64,000 nt of DNA, from the NCBI RefSeq assembly GCF_030068605.1, contig NZ_JASJOU010000002.1, positions 62,001-126,000 of the forward strand. The letters run 5' to 3'. Below are positions 49,012-58,520 of this stretch, piece after piece (the first letter of the stretch is position 1; each line of letters starts with the position of its first letter). Both the position numbers and the translations under genes were made by a program. The stretch is from Xanthocytophaga agilis. Lineage in GTDB: Bacteria > Bacteroidota > Bacteroidia > Cytophagales > 172606-1. The notes below the pieces were generated by a model, which saw only the letters and a program-made list of their open reading frames with translations, did not search any database and was not told the DNA's origin.

Positions 49012-49587
49012 TTAGTAATTCAAAAATTCGCTATATAACATTTCTAACTTCTTACGCAGATGTTTCACTGCATATCCCTTACGGGAAATGATCGTCTTTA
49101 AATTCTCTCCTGTCTTATCTGCAATCTCCTGCAGAGTCATATCTTCGAGTTCATTCCACACAAAAACCTGGCGTTGTTTTTCAGGCAGTTCCTCCAAAGA
49201 AACAAATAATTCTCGCCAGAACGCATCCCGAATGTATTCTGTTTCCGGATTTGTATCATTGGCAAGCAAAATCTCCATAATAGAAAAATTGCCTTCCTCA
49301 TCCTCATACCCCATCTCTTCCAACGCATCGGGAGTTTTTTTACGGTGTTTATCGATGATTTTATTTCTGGCAACCTGAAACAGCCATCCGCTCATATGTT
49401 CAATCTCATCAATATTCACTGCATTACTAAGCTGATACCAAACATCCTGCAAAATATCCTCAGCATCCTCATCCGACTTTACCTTTCCTCTAATAAAGCC
49501 AAAAAGACGCTTACTATAGTCTTTAACAGTCTGGACTATTTTTTGTCTGGGTTTATCAACCATTGGTATGCTTAGGATATCTTCCAT
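49012..49587 (-). CDS. ECF-type RNA polymerase sigma factor
   Basis: 191 residues. Region 2: DAEDILQDVWYQL and GWLFQVARNKIIDKHRKK. Region 4: LPEKQRQVFVWNELEDMTLQEIADKTGENLKTIISRKGYAVKHLRKKL, a helix-turn-helix for the -35 element. It lacks region 3 as expected of ECF factors. The 28-residue N-terminus before region 2 and the acidic linker (YEDEEGN) between domains are normal variation. Target genes are unknown. Confidence 0.94.
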   Translation of the reverse strand: MEDILSIPMVDKPRQKIVQTVKDYSKRLFGFIRGKVKSDEDAEDILQDVWYQLSNAVNIDEIEHMSGWLFQVARNKIIDKHRKKTPDALEEMGYEDEEGNFSIMEILLANDTNPETEYIRDAFWRELFVSLEELPEKQRQVFVWNELEDMTLQEIADKTGENLKTIISRKGYAVKHLRKKLEMLYSEFLNY

Positions 49588-49713
49588 TTGTAGAGGAAGA
49601 CGCAGATCACAACTGGATTACTTTAACAAAGTACACATTTTTTTTCTCGTGAAATTTTGCATTTTGTTGGCAAAAGAAAAATAGTATCTTTTCAAATTAT
49701 AACCATACTCTCC

Positions 49714-51075
49714 ATGGCACAAGCACACTTTCAATCTATTAATCCATATACACAGACCATAATTGCAGAATATCCCATTCAGGATAAACATGCTCTTGAC
49801 AAAAAAATCAGCCAGGCTGAACTAACGTATAAAAGCTGGAGAAAAAGCACGTTTGCTCAACGTAGTGAATTATTACTTAAAGTAGCCGAGATTCTAAAGA
49901 GAGATACAGAAAGATATGCCCGGATTATTACAGACGAAATGGGCAAACATATACGAGAAGCTCGTGCAGAAGTACTAAAATGTGCTACTGCTTGTAGTTA
50001 TTATGCACAGGAAGCCGAAACGCTGCTGGCTGACCAGATAGTGAATACACCATTCAAAAGTAAAGTTGTATTTGATCCTATTGGCTGTGTCTTTACCATT
50101 ATGCCCTGGAACTTTCCATTCTGGCAGGTATTCCGACAAGCTACAGCCTCATTATCTGCAGGCAATGTACTTATGCTTAAACATGCCCCCAATGTAAGTG
50201 GATGTTCTCTGGCTATGGAATCGATATTTTTGGAAGCAGGATTTCCTGAAGGAGCTTTTCAGTCGTTGATCATGAGTGTAGAAGATATTGAATATGTGGT
50301 TCAGCATCCTATTGTTCAGGCTATCACTCTTACAGGAAGTGAACGGGCTGGCATAAGTGTAGGAGCCCTGGCAGGCAAACATATCAAAAAGAGTGTTCTG
50401 GAATTAGGTGGGTCTGATCCAGTATTGGTACTGGATGATGCGGATCTGGACAAGGCAGCCCAAATCGCTGTTCAATCCCGAATGCAGAATGCAGGTCAGA
50501 GCTGTATTGCAGCCAAACGATTTTTAGCAACGCCTAAAACTGCCGAACTATTCACAGGTAAAGTATATGATCTTATTCAAAACATCAAGCAGGGAAATCC
50601 ACTGGACGATTCGATTCAAATGGGTCCAATGGCCCGCCTTGATCTGGCAGAAGGTCTGGAAAAGCAGCTGAAAGATTCTATGGAAAGTGGAGCTATACTA
50701 CAACTGGGTGGGCATCGTAATGGAGCTAACTTCTCTCCCACTCTGCTTACAGAAACAGACACACAAATGCCCGTTTTCCAGGAAGAAACATTCGGACCAC
50801 TGGCATCTGTTTTTATAGCCAAAGATGAGGCACATATGATTGAACTTGCCAACCAGAGTCGATATGGTTTGGGAGCTACTCTATTTTCGGAAGATCGCGA
50901 ACGGGCAGAACATATAGCACGCAATATAGAATCTGGTAGCGTATTTATAAATAGCCTGGTTCGTTCGGATGCTCAATTGCCATTTGGTGGAGTTAAGAAA
51001 TCAGGATATGGCAGAGAATTAGCGGGCTTTGGGATTCGGGAACTTGTCAATGTTAAAACACTGGTAATAGAGTAA
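49714..51075 (+). CDS. NAD(P)-dependent aldehyde dehydrogenase, succinate-semialdehyde type
   Basis: 453 residues from the ATG at 49714 ([16 protein letters not shown]); the frame opens 19 codons earlier but that part is not family-like. ALDH motifs: [14 protein letters not shown], the Glu of [11 protein letters not shown] (general base) and the nucleophile Cys in [12 protein letters not shown], and [10 protein letters not shown]. The close match of the N-terminal INPYT and the shorter length fit the succinate-semialdehyde dehydrogenase (GabD/Sad-like) subgroup, but substrate cannot be read with certainty. It is divergent from the sigma factor gene. Confidence 0.88.
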   Translation: MAQAHFQSINPYTQTIIAEYPIQDKHALDKKISQAELTYKSWRKSTFAQRSELLLKVAEILKRDTERYARIITDEMGKHIREARAEVLKCATACSYYAQEAETLLADQIVNTPFKSKVVFDPIGCVFTIMPWNFPFWQVFRQATASLSAGNVLMLKHAPNVSGCSLAMESIFLEAGFPEGAFQSLIMSVEDIEYVVQHPIVQAITLTGSERAGISVGALAGKHIKKSVLELGGSDPVLVLDDADLDKAAQIAVQSRMQNAGQSCIAAKRFLATPKTAELFTGKVYDLIQNIKQGNPLDDSIQMGPMARLDLAEGLEKQLKDSMESGAILQLGGHRNGANFSPTLLTETDTQMPVFQEETFGPLASVFIAKDEAHMIELANQSRYGLGATLFSEDRERAEHIARNIESGSVFINSLVRSDAQLPFGGVKKSGYGRELAGFGIRELVNVKTLVIE

Positions 51076-51200
51076 ACTGTAGACAGTGTAAGTAGTATTA
51101 CCAGATATAGCTTAGGCGGATACATTGTAGAAGAATTGTTAGTCAGAGATTGATATCCTGGAAAAGGTGCTTATAGCATTAACAATTGAAAAATAGTTTC

Positions 51201-51208
51201 TACCTTTG
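51201..51208 (+). promoter_or_regulatory. Possible folD -7 element
   Basis: TACCTTTG matches TAnnTTTG, about 80 bases before the folD ATG. The -33 element is not clear at the expected distance. Confidence 0.4.
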
Positions 51209-51287
51209 CGGCTCAATTGACAATACTGATCTCCCAAAGTAAATCTCCTATTCAGAATCTGATCTTTCACTCATTTATCCTTCATAC

Positions 51288-52169
51288 ATGCAACTTATCG
51301 ATGGAAAAAAGATTGGCGAAGAAATTCGTCAGGAAATTGCAGCAGAAGTACTCAAAATAAAAGCCCAAAACGGAAAAATCCCTTACCTGGTAGCAGTTTT
51401 GGTAGGTAATGATGGTGGTAGCGAAACCTATGTAAGTCACAAAGTAAAAGCTTGTGAAGAAGTAGGCTTTCGGTCAGCAGTATATCGCTATCCGGAAACT
51501 ATTTCAGAAGATGAACTTCTGAATGTAGTAGAGTCAATTAACAATGACCCTGAAGTAGATGGATTGATTGTACAATTACCTCTTCCCAAACATATCTCAG
51601 CAGACAAGGTTACTGAAAAGATATTACCAGAGAAAGATGTGGACGGCTTTCACCCAGCCAATATTGGTAGAATGGTAAAAGGATGGGATTGTTATTTACC
51701 TGCAACGCCTAATGGCATTGTCGAACTGATCCGTCGTAGCGGCATCCAGACAGCAGGTAAACATTGTGTAGTCATTGGTCGTAGTCAGATCGTAGGTCTT
51801 CCTATGAGCATCTTGATGCAACGTAGTCAGGAACCCGGCAACTGTACAGTAACAATCTGCCATAGCCGGACTCAAAATATGACAGAAATCACACGTCAGG
51901 CAGATATTCTGATTGCAGCTATTGGTAAGCCAGGATTTGTGACCGCCGATATGGTAAAAGAAGGAGCTGTTGTTATCGATGTGGGAACTACACGTGTACC
52001 CGACGCAACGAAAAAGTCAGGATTTTCACTAAAGGGCGATGTAAAATTTGATGAGGTTGCGCCAAAATGTAGCTATATCACGCCAGTTCCAGGAGGTGTA
52101 GGCCCTATGACTATTGTCAGCTTGTTACAAAACACACTTAAAGCGTCAAAAAAAGAAATCTATAAATGA
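51288..52169 (+). CDS. folD: Methylenetetrahydrofolate dehydrogenase/cyclohydrolase
   Basis: 293 residues. Interconverts methylene-, methenyl- and formyl-tetrahydrofolate. Motifs: [23 protein letters not shown] with the catalytic Tyr and Lys, [44 protein letters not shown] and the C-terminal [18 protein letters not shown]. Normal length. Folate linkage with folA elsewhere in the window. Followed by a hairpin and then queE. Confidence 0.97.
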   Translation: MQLIDGKKIGEEIRQEIAAEVLKIKAQNGKIPYLVAVLVGNDGGSETYVSHKVKACEEVGFRSAVYRYPETISEDELLNVVESINNDPEVDGLIVQLPLPKHISADKVTEKILPEKDVDGFHPANIGRMVKGWDCYLPATPNGIVELIRRSGIQTAGKHCVVIGRSQIVGLPMSILMQRSQEPGNCTVTICHSRTQNMTEITRQADILIAAIGKPGFVTADMVKEGAVVIDVGTTRVPDATKKSGFSLKGDVKFDEVAPKCSYITPVPGGVGPMTIVSLLQNTLKASKKEIYK

Positions 52170-52177
52170 TATTGAGA

Positions 52178-52216
52178 GCCTCCTGCTTAGCTTATCAAAG
52201 ATACAAAGTAGGAGGC
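52178..52216 (+). terminator. Hairpin after folD
   Basis: GCCTCCTGCTT (52178-52188) pairs with AAGTAGGAGGC (52206-52216) with one mismatch; loop 17 bases, followed by ATTCTTT. A probable terminator. Confidence 0.65.
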
Positions 52217-52297
52217 ATTCTTTCCAGACTGCTTATTCGGCACTAAAACTGTGAAAGAATTGTTAAACATAGAGAATTCCGACTTTATATTACTAGT

Positions 52298-52945
52298 ATG
52301 ATCACTCCTTCTCCCCTATCTATCTCCCTGCAATCTGACATCCAAGAATCAAAGCTACCCTTGATGGAAGCATTTTATACTATCCAGGGAGAAGGATTTC
52401 ATCAGGGAAGAGCGGCCTATTTCATCCGGCTAGGAGGTTGTGATGTGGGTTGTATATGGTGTGATGTCAAAGAAAGCTGGGATGCATCTCTACACCCACA
52501 AATCTCTATTGAGGCTATTGTATCGCAAGCACTTACGTTTCCAGGCAGATTAGCAGTCATCACAGGGGGCGAACCTCTGATGTACAATCTGGATCATCTT
52601 ACAGAATCTCTCAGAAAAGCAGGCTTTCAGACTAATATTGAAACTTCTGGCGCTTATCCTGTATCCGGACATTGGGATTGGATTTGTTTTTCGCCCAAAA
52701 AGTTCAAACCTTCTCACCCTAGTATCTTTGCCAAAGCTCATGAATTAAAAGTCATTGTGTATAACAAATCCGACTTTAAATTTGCCGAGGACTATGCATC
52801 TAAGGTAAACTCATCTTGTCAGCTTTTTTTGCAACCTGAATGGAGCAAGTCTTCTCAGATGCTACCTCTTATTATTGAATACATCAAGACCAATCCTCAA
52901 TGGCGTATATCCTTACAAACACATAAGTATATGGATATACCTTAA
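52298..52945 (+). CDS. queE: 7-carboxy-7-deazaguanine synthase (radical SAM)
   Basis: 215 residues. Radical SAM enzyme of the queuosine precursor pathway, converting 6-carboxytetrahydropterin to 7-carboxy-7-deazaguanine. Visible: FYTIQGEGFHQGRAAYFIRLGGCDVGCIWCDVKESW with the C-x3-C-x2-C cluster motif, VITGGEPLMYNL (SAM-binding GGE), and NIETSGAYP. The C-terminal half is short, as usual for QueE. The downstream enzymes of the pathway (QueC, QueD) are not in the window. Confidence 0.93.
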   Translation: MITPSPLSISLQSDIQESKLPLMEAFYTIQGEGFHQGRAAYFIRLGGCDVGCIWCDVKESWDASLHPQISIEAIVSQALTFPGRLAVITGGEPLMYNLDHLTESLRKAGFQTNIETSGAYPVSGHWDWICFSPKKFKPSHPSIFAKAHELKVIVYNKSDFKFAEDYASKVNSSCQLFLQPEWSKSSQMLPLIIEYIKTNPQWRISLQTHKYMDIP

Positions 52946-53211
52946 TTCCATTTTACTCCTGAAATTAGTTATAGCACTCTTATATTCTCCCTCTCTGAAA
53001 AAACAGGTACAAAAGTTGCTTTAGTAGACACCAAATTGCTTACATAAACATGCTGATTCTTACTAATCTAAGAAAAGTTTGTAAATTAATTTGTGTAAAT
53101 AGCATCTCTGTTGTAGTATTTCCGTTGAATACTATTTACTATATTCTTATTCTGAAATTTACGTTTATTTAGTGTCTGCGTTATTCAGATCTGTTAATCC
53201 ATTTATCCGCT

Positions 53212-55155
53212 ATGAAAGTACCTCACTGGAGAATTGTAGTACCTTTACTCGTCTTTATACAGATTTTATTTTCTACTACATCTGCCCAAACTATTACTCC
53301 CAAAGCCAGGCTTTTGTATGAACAATCTCAGCAATATATACTGGAAAGAAAGTTTGATCAGGCTGTATCTGCACTTGAAAAAGCGATTGAACGTGAACCT
53401 AATTATCCGGAAGCCCATTTTCGTTTGGGTAATGTTTATGAACTGAAATCGCAGGTTGAAGTAACAGAAAACTATGCAGATCTGAGTCGTCAACATTATG
53501 AAAAAGCCATAGAATTAAAACCGGGTAATCCATCTTTTATCAGTGCGTATAGTATCTTAGGTGATTATTATCTACGTAAAGCTGATTATACCAAAGCCAA
53601 AGACTATTACCAGAAGTTTCTGGATCTAAAACCACCAAAGCAGTTTCAGGTAACGATGGCTATGCAGCAAATTGCGAATTGTAACTTTGCAGCGGAAGCC
53701 ATGCAACATCCATTGGCCTACAAAGCTAATGCGATGACCAAAGAGCTTAATAAGTTTGCACTCCAATACTTTCCTGTACTTACCGCTGATCAACAAACAG
53801 TATTTTTTACAGCGCGCAAGGGACTGGATGCCCGAAGTGACGAAAATATTTATGTAGCCTACAGAAAAGGAAATGAATGGACCGAGCCAGCTCCTCTGTC
53901 AGATCGGATCAATACAGTAGAGAATGAGGGGACATGTACTATCTCTGCAGATGGTCGCACACTGGTATTTACCAATTGTGACGGAAGACAAAGTTTTGGT
54001 AGCTGTGATTTATATGTGTCTTATAAAATTGGTAACGAATGGACTGAACCTCTTAATCTGGGTAACAAAGTCAATTCACCCTTCTGGGAATCGCAACCTT
54101 CACTTTCTGCCGATGGACGTACACTTTATTTTACATCTGACCGGCGTGGAGGATATGGTAAACGTGATATATGGGTAAGTAAACTTGGAGATGATGGGTT
54201 GTGGGGAGTCGCAAGTAATCTGGGAACCAATATCAATACTCCGGATGATGATCTCTCGCCTTTTATCCACGTGAATGCCAAAACGTTGTTTTTCTCATCC
54301 AAAGGCCATATTGGAATGGGTGGCTTTGATTTATTTTCGTCTGAACTGGAAGGAGGAAAATGGTCGTTTGCCAAAAACCTGGGCTATCCTATCAATAACC
54401 AGGATGACCAGGTATCTCTGTTTGTTTCAGCAGATGGAAAGAAAGGATATTTTGCTCATGAAGAACGACAAGGCCGTAAGTATATCAGCAGCCAGCTTTA
54501 CGAGTTTGACTTTCCGGAAGAAATTGCAGTAAAGCATAAGAGTAACTATCTGAAAGGCATCGTATACGATGCCAAAACAAAAAAAAGTCTGGAAGCCAAA
54601 ATAGAACTTTTTAACCTGAATGATGGAGCATTGGAGGCAGTCATGAAATCAGATCGTAAAGAAGGATCTTATCTGACAGTACTTACAGAAGGAGCCTCGT
54701 ATGGATTGTATGTAGATAAAGAGGGTTATCTGTTTAAAAGTTTGTATTTCGATTATTCTGGAACTAAAAACAATGAACCGGTTGTCCTGGATATCTATCT
54801 GCAACCTATTGAAAAAGGAGCCAAAGATATTTTGAATAATCTTTTCTTTGAGACAGGCAAATGGGAGCTCGAAGGTAAGTCCAAAACGGAATTGGATAAA
54901 CTGATGGCTCTGATGAAAAATACAAAAGGTTTGCGTATAGAAATATCAGGACATACAGATGATGTAGGTAAAGACAGTGATAACCTGGAACTTTCCCTGA
55001 AACGAGCTAAAAGTGTTTACGACTACCTGATCAATGCAGGAGTTGAGAAAAATCGACTTACCTATGTAGGTTATGGAGAAACACAGTTTGCAGTCCCCAA
55101 TAACTCGGAGAAAAACCGGCAACTAAACCGAAGAATTGAATTTAAGGTATTATAA
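53212..55155 (+). CDS. porE: Type IX secretion system component PorE-like
   Basis: 647 residues with a signal peptide (residues 1-25). Domain order: TPR helices (about 27-150), a WD40-like PD40 beta-propeller (about 175-430) with repeats such as LSADGRTLYFTSDRRGGYGKRDIW, a carboxypeptidase-regulatory-like domain (about 445-535), and an OmpA C-terminal peptidoglycan-binding domain (about 545-647, with ISGHTDDVGKDSDNLELSLKRAKSV and GYGETQFAVPN). This exact order defines PorE of Porphyromonas gingivalis, which links the type IX secretion machine to peptidoglycan. Other OmpA-PD40 proteins share parts of the plan, so a paralog is possible. No other secretion gene is adjacent. Confidence 0.82.
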   Translation: MKVPHWRIVVPLLVFIQILFSTTSAQTITPKARLLYEQSQQYILERKFDQAVSALEKAIEREPNYPEAHFRLGNVYELKSQVEVTENYADLSRQHYEKAIELKPGNPSFISAYSILGDYYLRKADYTKAKDYYQKFLDLKPPKQFQVTMAMQQIANCNFAAEAMQHPLAYKANAMTKELNKFALQYFPVLTADQQTVFFTARKGLDARSDENIYVAYRKGNEWTEPAPLSDRINTVENEGTCTISADGRTLVFTNCDGRQSFGSCDLYVSYKIGNEWTEPLNLGNKVNSPFWESQPSLSADGRTLYFTSDRRGGYGKRDIWVSKLGDDGLWGVASNLGTNINTPDDDLSPFIHVNAKTLFFSSKGHIGMGGFDLFSSELEGGKWSFAKNLGYPINNQDDQVSLFVSADGKKGYFAHEERQGRKYISSQLYEFDFPEEIAVKHKSNYLKGIVYDAKTKKSLEAKIELFNLNDGALEAVMKSDRKEGSYLTVLTEGASYGLYVDKEGYLFKSLYFDYSGTKNNEPVVLDIYLQPIEKGAKDILNNLFFETGKWELEGKSKTELDKLMALMKNTKGLRIEISGHTDDVGKDSDNLELSLKRAKSVYDYLINAGVEKNRLTYVGYGETQFAVPNNSEKNRQLNRRIEFKVL

Positions 55156-55157
55156 AG

Positions 55158-55190
55158 AAAATCCCCACTACAATCCAGTGGGGATTTTTT
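55158..55190. terminator. Terminator between porE and the DUF4136 gene
   Basis: AAAATCCCCACT (55158-55169) pairs with AGTGGGGATTTT (55177-55188), 12 bp with a 7-base loop and T run. The reverse side also has A/T runs, so it serves both convergent genes. Confidence 0.9.
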
Positions 55191-55193
55191 ATG

Positions 55194-55814
55194 TCAGGAA
55201 TGTTTGGCAACGGGTAGGTCAACTTCTCCTTTTGTTACCGGATAATGTTTCATAATTTTGGTTACGCCTTTGGTAATCTGTTTTTCCAATCGGTTGGGAG
55301 TGTCAATCACTCCAGACGCAGATCCTCTCCAGATCAGTTCCTTAGTAGATGCCTCTATTACATCGACAATCAAAGTTCCCTCTGCATAATTATATGATCT
55401 GAAATTGGAATTCCAGGCATACGGCCAGTTTCCATATCCCCAGGGATAATACCACCATCCCATACGATAGCCACCGGGATACAGCATAGGACTGCCATAA
55501 TTATATGCCATATGCTTCTTCTCTGTATAGGTATGAAAAGAGATTAGTAAATCCGGGCTTTGATCCGGATTTACCCGCATCAGGCCTCGTTTTACCAGTT
55601 CAAGCTCCACATGTTCTTTTATATTCCGGTTAATAAGCTTACTTGTATACAATGGGTTGCTACCCACCTGAATGTCTTCTTTCATCCATGCAAATGTTTT
55701 GAACTTTGAGAAGTCTACATTTTTATCATAATCTGTAGTTACTTGTCCCAAGCTACAGGTAGTTGCCCATACAATAAAAAATGTATAGACAGCTGATTTT
55801 ATCAATGTTCTCAT
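55194..55814 (-). CDS. DUF4136 domain protein, exported
   Basis: 206 residues. N-terminal signal sequence with a possible lipobox (WATT-C, Cys about 20). The DUF4136 pattern is clear: DYDKNVDFSKFKTFAWM at the start, VELELVKRGLMRVNPDQSPDLLISFHTYTEKK, then GTLIVDVIEASTKELIWRGSASGVID and a final QITKGVTKIMKHYP. A Gly/Tyr/Trp-rich insert (GGYRMGWWYYPWGYGNWPYAW) is characteristic of this family. Role unknown, envelope localisation. First of four consecutive minus-strand envelope genes. Confidence 0.88.
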   Translation of the reverse strand: MRTLIKSAVYTFFIVWATTCSLGQVTTDYDKNVDFSKFKTFAWMKEDIQVGSNPLYTSKLINRNIKEHVELELVKRGLMRVNPDQSPDLLISFHTYTEKKHMAYNYGSPMLYPGGYRMGWWYYPWGYGNWPYAWNSNFRSYNYAEGTLIVDVIEASTKELIWRGSASGVIDTPNRLEKQITKGVTKIMKHYPVTKGEVDLPVAKHS

Positions 55815-55837
55815 AATTAAAGGATTATGTATGAGAG

Positions 55838-56524
55838 TTAGATTTGTTTTTTTACAAAAGATTTTATCCGTTCAGCCTCCCTATGTGTAGCAGATATTAC
55901 GGTATCTCTGGCTAACACCTGAGAGCTTTTCAGGAAAGCGTAACCCTCTTTCAGTAAACACTCGCCTTCCTTCTTTACTTCAGCGTCTTCTGAAATTAGC
56001 TTATAGTTGATGTTCTGAAGAGTCTTCCGTAAATGAAGATTGGTCTTAGCGTCTAATGCGGGCATTTGCTCCCACATTTCTATTTCATCATGTACCACCA
56101 TCCACTCAGCGGCATGATACTTATTGGCAAAGGTATCTTCATTTAATGTTCCTTTTCGGGCAGCAGCAGCCATTTGCAGAAGGTCAATAATTGCGCTATC
56201 CAGCTTGTTACGAATCTCACTACCTTTACCTGAATCTTCTTTTTGAAGAGAAGTGACACCCTCACGGATGTAAATAGACGCCTCCAGATTTTTGTGAGTT
56301 TTTAACAACTGTAGTGCCTTGCAAAATTGTACATCAGACCGATTGTCCAATATCTTTTCTTCTGCAACACCCACATAAGAGGTATCATACATGATATCAG
56401 AAACAGACTGTGCAGATACTTTATATTCATGCCTTTTCCCTTGACAGGACCATAGTAACACAACTATCATCAAGCTCAGCAGCACCGCAGCAGGTATCAT
56501 TCTACTCAACATTTTCATATACAA
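55838..56524 (-). CDS. Lipoprotein of unknown function
   Basis: 228 residues. Hydrophobic signal (about 11-26) followed by a lipobox-like LLWS-C. The mature protein is almost all helical and charged, with heptad-like patterns (LRKTLQNINYKLISEDAEVKKEGECLLKEGYAFLKSSQ) suggesting a helical bundle. No named family recognised. Codirectional with the DUF4136 gene, 24 bases upstream of it, so likely cotranscribed. Confidence 0.72.
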   Translation of the reverse strand: MYMKMLSRMIPAAVLLSLMIVVLLWSCQGKRHEYKVSAQSVSDIMYDTSYVGVAEEKILDNRSDVQFCKALQLLKTHKNLEASIYIREGVTSLQKEDSGKGSEIRNKLDSAIIDLLQMAAAARKGTLNEDTFANKYHAAEWMVVHDEIEMWEQMPALDAKTNLHLRKTLQNINYKLISEDAEVKKEGECLLKEGYAFLKSSQVLARDTVISATHREAERIKSFVKKQI

Positions 56525-56603
56525 TACAGCGTTTATGAAGGTCTTTCTTCAGGAAGACTCTTTATGAATCTATTAACAGGTATGATCTGGATAGCACTAT
56601 ATT

Positions 56604-57152
56604 TCAGGCATGTTCTTTCAGAAACTTTCCTTCCAGATCAAAAAACAAAGTGCGTTTATATTTCCCATTCTCAATCACTACTTTGTAGTAATCAGGCTTT
56701 TTCGAAGAATGAATCATTTCTTTTTCACTAACAACTTTCCATCCTCTATAGTCTTTCTCCAGTGCATTTGTAATAACAGCAGGTAATTCTCCATTTTTCG
56801 TTTTTTCACTGAAGTACAGCAGTCTACCATCTTTACTATAAATGGAGTGTGTCACAGTGTGATTGCTTCTGGTATCGACCTGGTAATAATCTGCAGATTG
56901 TCCAGCCCTGTAATCGGATGATCGGGTATCTACTACTCTCCAGTTTTTAGTATAGGTATCCAGAGGCTGTAATGTATTCTTTGTGATACTCTCATTGGGA
57001 AAGTCTTTCAAAAAAGCTTTGATTTCATCTGTTGGTGTTTCTCCGGAAGGGACTTTTTTTATTGTAATAGTTTCAGTTGCAAAAGAAACCTGAGCCTGCA
57101 AACTCACCCATGAGGTTGCCAAAAGGATACATGAAAATACTATCGATTTCAT
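56604..57152 (-). CDS. Secreted PepSY-like (BLIP-like repeat) protein
   Basis: 182 residues with a signal peptide (cleavage near LQAQ, residue 21). Two repeats of the PepSY-like pattern are visible: a helix FLKDFPNES followed by WRVVDTRS and DYYQVDT, and later ALEKDYRGWKVVSEKEMIHSSKKPDYYKVVIENGKYKRTLFFD. This is the layout of the periplasmic BLIP-like/PepSY-like family (PF11396) common in Bacteroidota. The role is unknown; inhibitory or binding roles are usual guesses. Confidence 0.78.
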   Translation of the reverse strand: MKSIVFSCILLATSWVSLQAQVSFATETITIKKVPSGETPTDEIKAFLKDFPNESITKNTLQPLDTYTKNWRVVDTRSSDYRAGQSADYYQVDTRSNHTVTHSIYSKDGRLLYFSEKTKNGELPAVITNALEKDYRGWKVVSEKEMIHSSKKPDYYKVVIENGKYKRTLFFDLEGKFLKEHA

Positions 57153-57332
57153 CTTTGTAAAGGTTTGTAGTGATGAATTGGATAAATAGGAAAACTCATA
57201 TTCAACAATAGCTGAAGTGATAGGAATCGTCTATTTTCCAACAACTTTCTATTGTTGAGAAACCCGAGGACATTACAAAAAATACGAGTAGAGTTGGGCT
57301 ATCCTGTTCAGTAGTTACAAAGGTGAGGTATC

Positions 57333-57920
57333 TTAGAAGGAGGTATATACACATTTCTTGCCGTCTTCGACAAACTTAGTCAGATGTACCGGGGGAACAA
57401 TATCATGCGCAATAGTATAATCAGATTGCCAGTTAATTTGTACTATTCCCGAACCCTTCACAGAAGGACTGGTACGCTGAGCAAATCCATTCATATCATC
57501 ATATACCCATAACTTCAACGTACTGTTATCAGTACTATCATCTGAAAACACATATTCAAACTCCAGATATCCAGTCATATTCTGTTTCCGTATAGCAGCA
57601 GGCAGGTCTGTAACAGAAGTTGTTACCTTATGCACCAGGAAAAGTTCGATTTCGTAAGGGTTATCAAAATTCTCTGCATTAGCTTGCAAAATCAATGGAT
57701 AATAGTCTCCTTTTATAAATCGTATCTGTTCATCATCATAGAGATTTATATCGGCTTCCCCATTTTTATCTGTGTAAGCCTTTTCTACTCCAGCTAGCTC
57801 TACACCTTGTATGGGCTTATGATTAAAAGAATCTAGTACCTTTATATGCAAGGTTTGAGCATTTGTCACTACTCCCTGTGACCATGCCAGAATCAAACTG
57901 ACTATAATCAAACGTTTCAT
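57333..57920 (-). CDS. Secreted protein with carboxypeptidase-regulatory-like start
   Basis: 195 residues from the ATG at 57920, preceded by GGAAGAA seven or so bases upstream; the frame is open 14 codons earlier with a poor Leu run. Signal peptide with cleavage near TNAQ. The mature start, LHIKVLDSFNHKPIQGVELAGVEKAYTDKNGEADINLYDDEQIRF, is a carboxypeptidase-regulatory-like (CarboxypepD_reg) beta-sandwich as in TonB-dependent receptors. The rest is unrecognised. A -7-like TACTTTTG sits about 25 bases upstream (57945-57952). Confidence 0.72.
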   Translation of the reverse strand: MKRLIIVSLILAWSQGVVTNAQTLHIKVLDSFNHKPIQGVELAGVEKAYTDKNGEADINLYDDEQIRFIKGDYYPLILQANAENFDNPYEIELFLVHKVTTSVTDLPAAIRKQNMTGYLEFEYVFSDDSTDNSTLKLWVYDDMNGFAQRTSPSVKGSGIVQINWQSDYTIAHDIVPPVHLTKFVEDGKKCVYTSF

Positions 57921-58074
57921 ATTTTCTTCCTTTACATTACACAACAAAAGTAGAAGTAGCATATTAGAACCATCTTAAAACAAAATTAAATGTGTATTAA
58001 AAATGGTATTTCTTCTGGTATTGGAAAGACTTTCCTGAAAAATCACTAAACTCGCTCCCGAAAAATGTATTGTT

Positions 58075-58437
58075 ATGGGATATAGGGTATCTATTTATAG
58101 ACGAGAAGTAAAATCAAAACAACTGGCATACGAAGGAGAAGATTTCTTTGAGAATACAGACAACTTGCTTCCCTTCACATCTGACCAAAAAGAAACACTC
58201 GAAAAACGCCTGTTGAACTATGGGTATTTACTACAGAATGAAAATGCTACAGGCAAACAATTTGAGCATAAAAAGCTAAAAGGTGTTTTGGCTTTACTCA
58301 CAGATCATGCACTCTACTTCGAATCCGGTTTTACTGAACAAGGTGTATTTGAAATATCTATGACAGCCTCTGAGTTTACAGACACAGATGAGTTTGTCAA
58401 ATATGATCCGCAAAATGAGGGATGGGAAGAGTTTTAA
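58075..58437 (+). CDS. Small cytoplasmic protein of unknown function
   Basis: 120 residues, acidic, no signal or membrane segment. It begins MGYRVSIYRREVKSKQ and has LEKRLLNYGYLLQNENATG and a C-terminal acidic tail. I have an impression of similar short proteins in Bacteroidota but cannot name a family. Divergent from the envelope genes; the array of 28-bp repeats begins 84 bases after its stop codon. Confidence 0.65.
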   Translation: MGYRVSIYRREVKSKQLAYEGEDFFENTDNLLPFTSDQKETLEKRLLNYGYLLQNENATGKQFEHKKLKGVLALLTDHALYFESGFTEQGVFEISMTASEFTDTDEFVKYDPQNEGWEEF

Positions 58438-58520
58438 CTTGCTGGTTAGATTTGCAACAAATACTTTGAAAAATACTTCACAGGTACAAATTACTATTTC
58501 TACAAGAAATTTAAAGGAGA

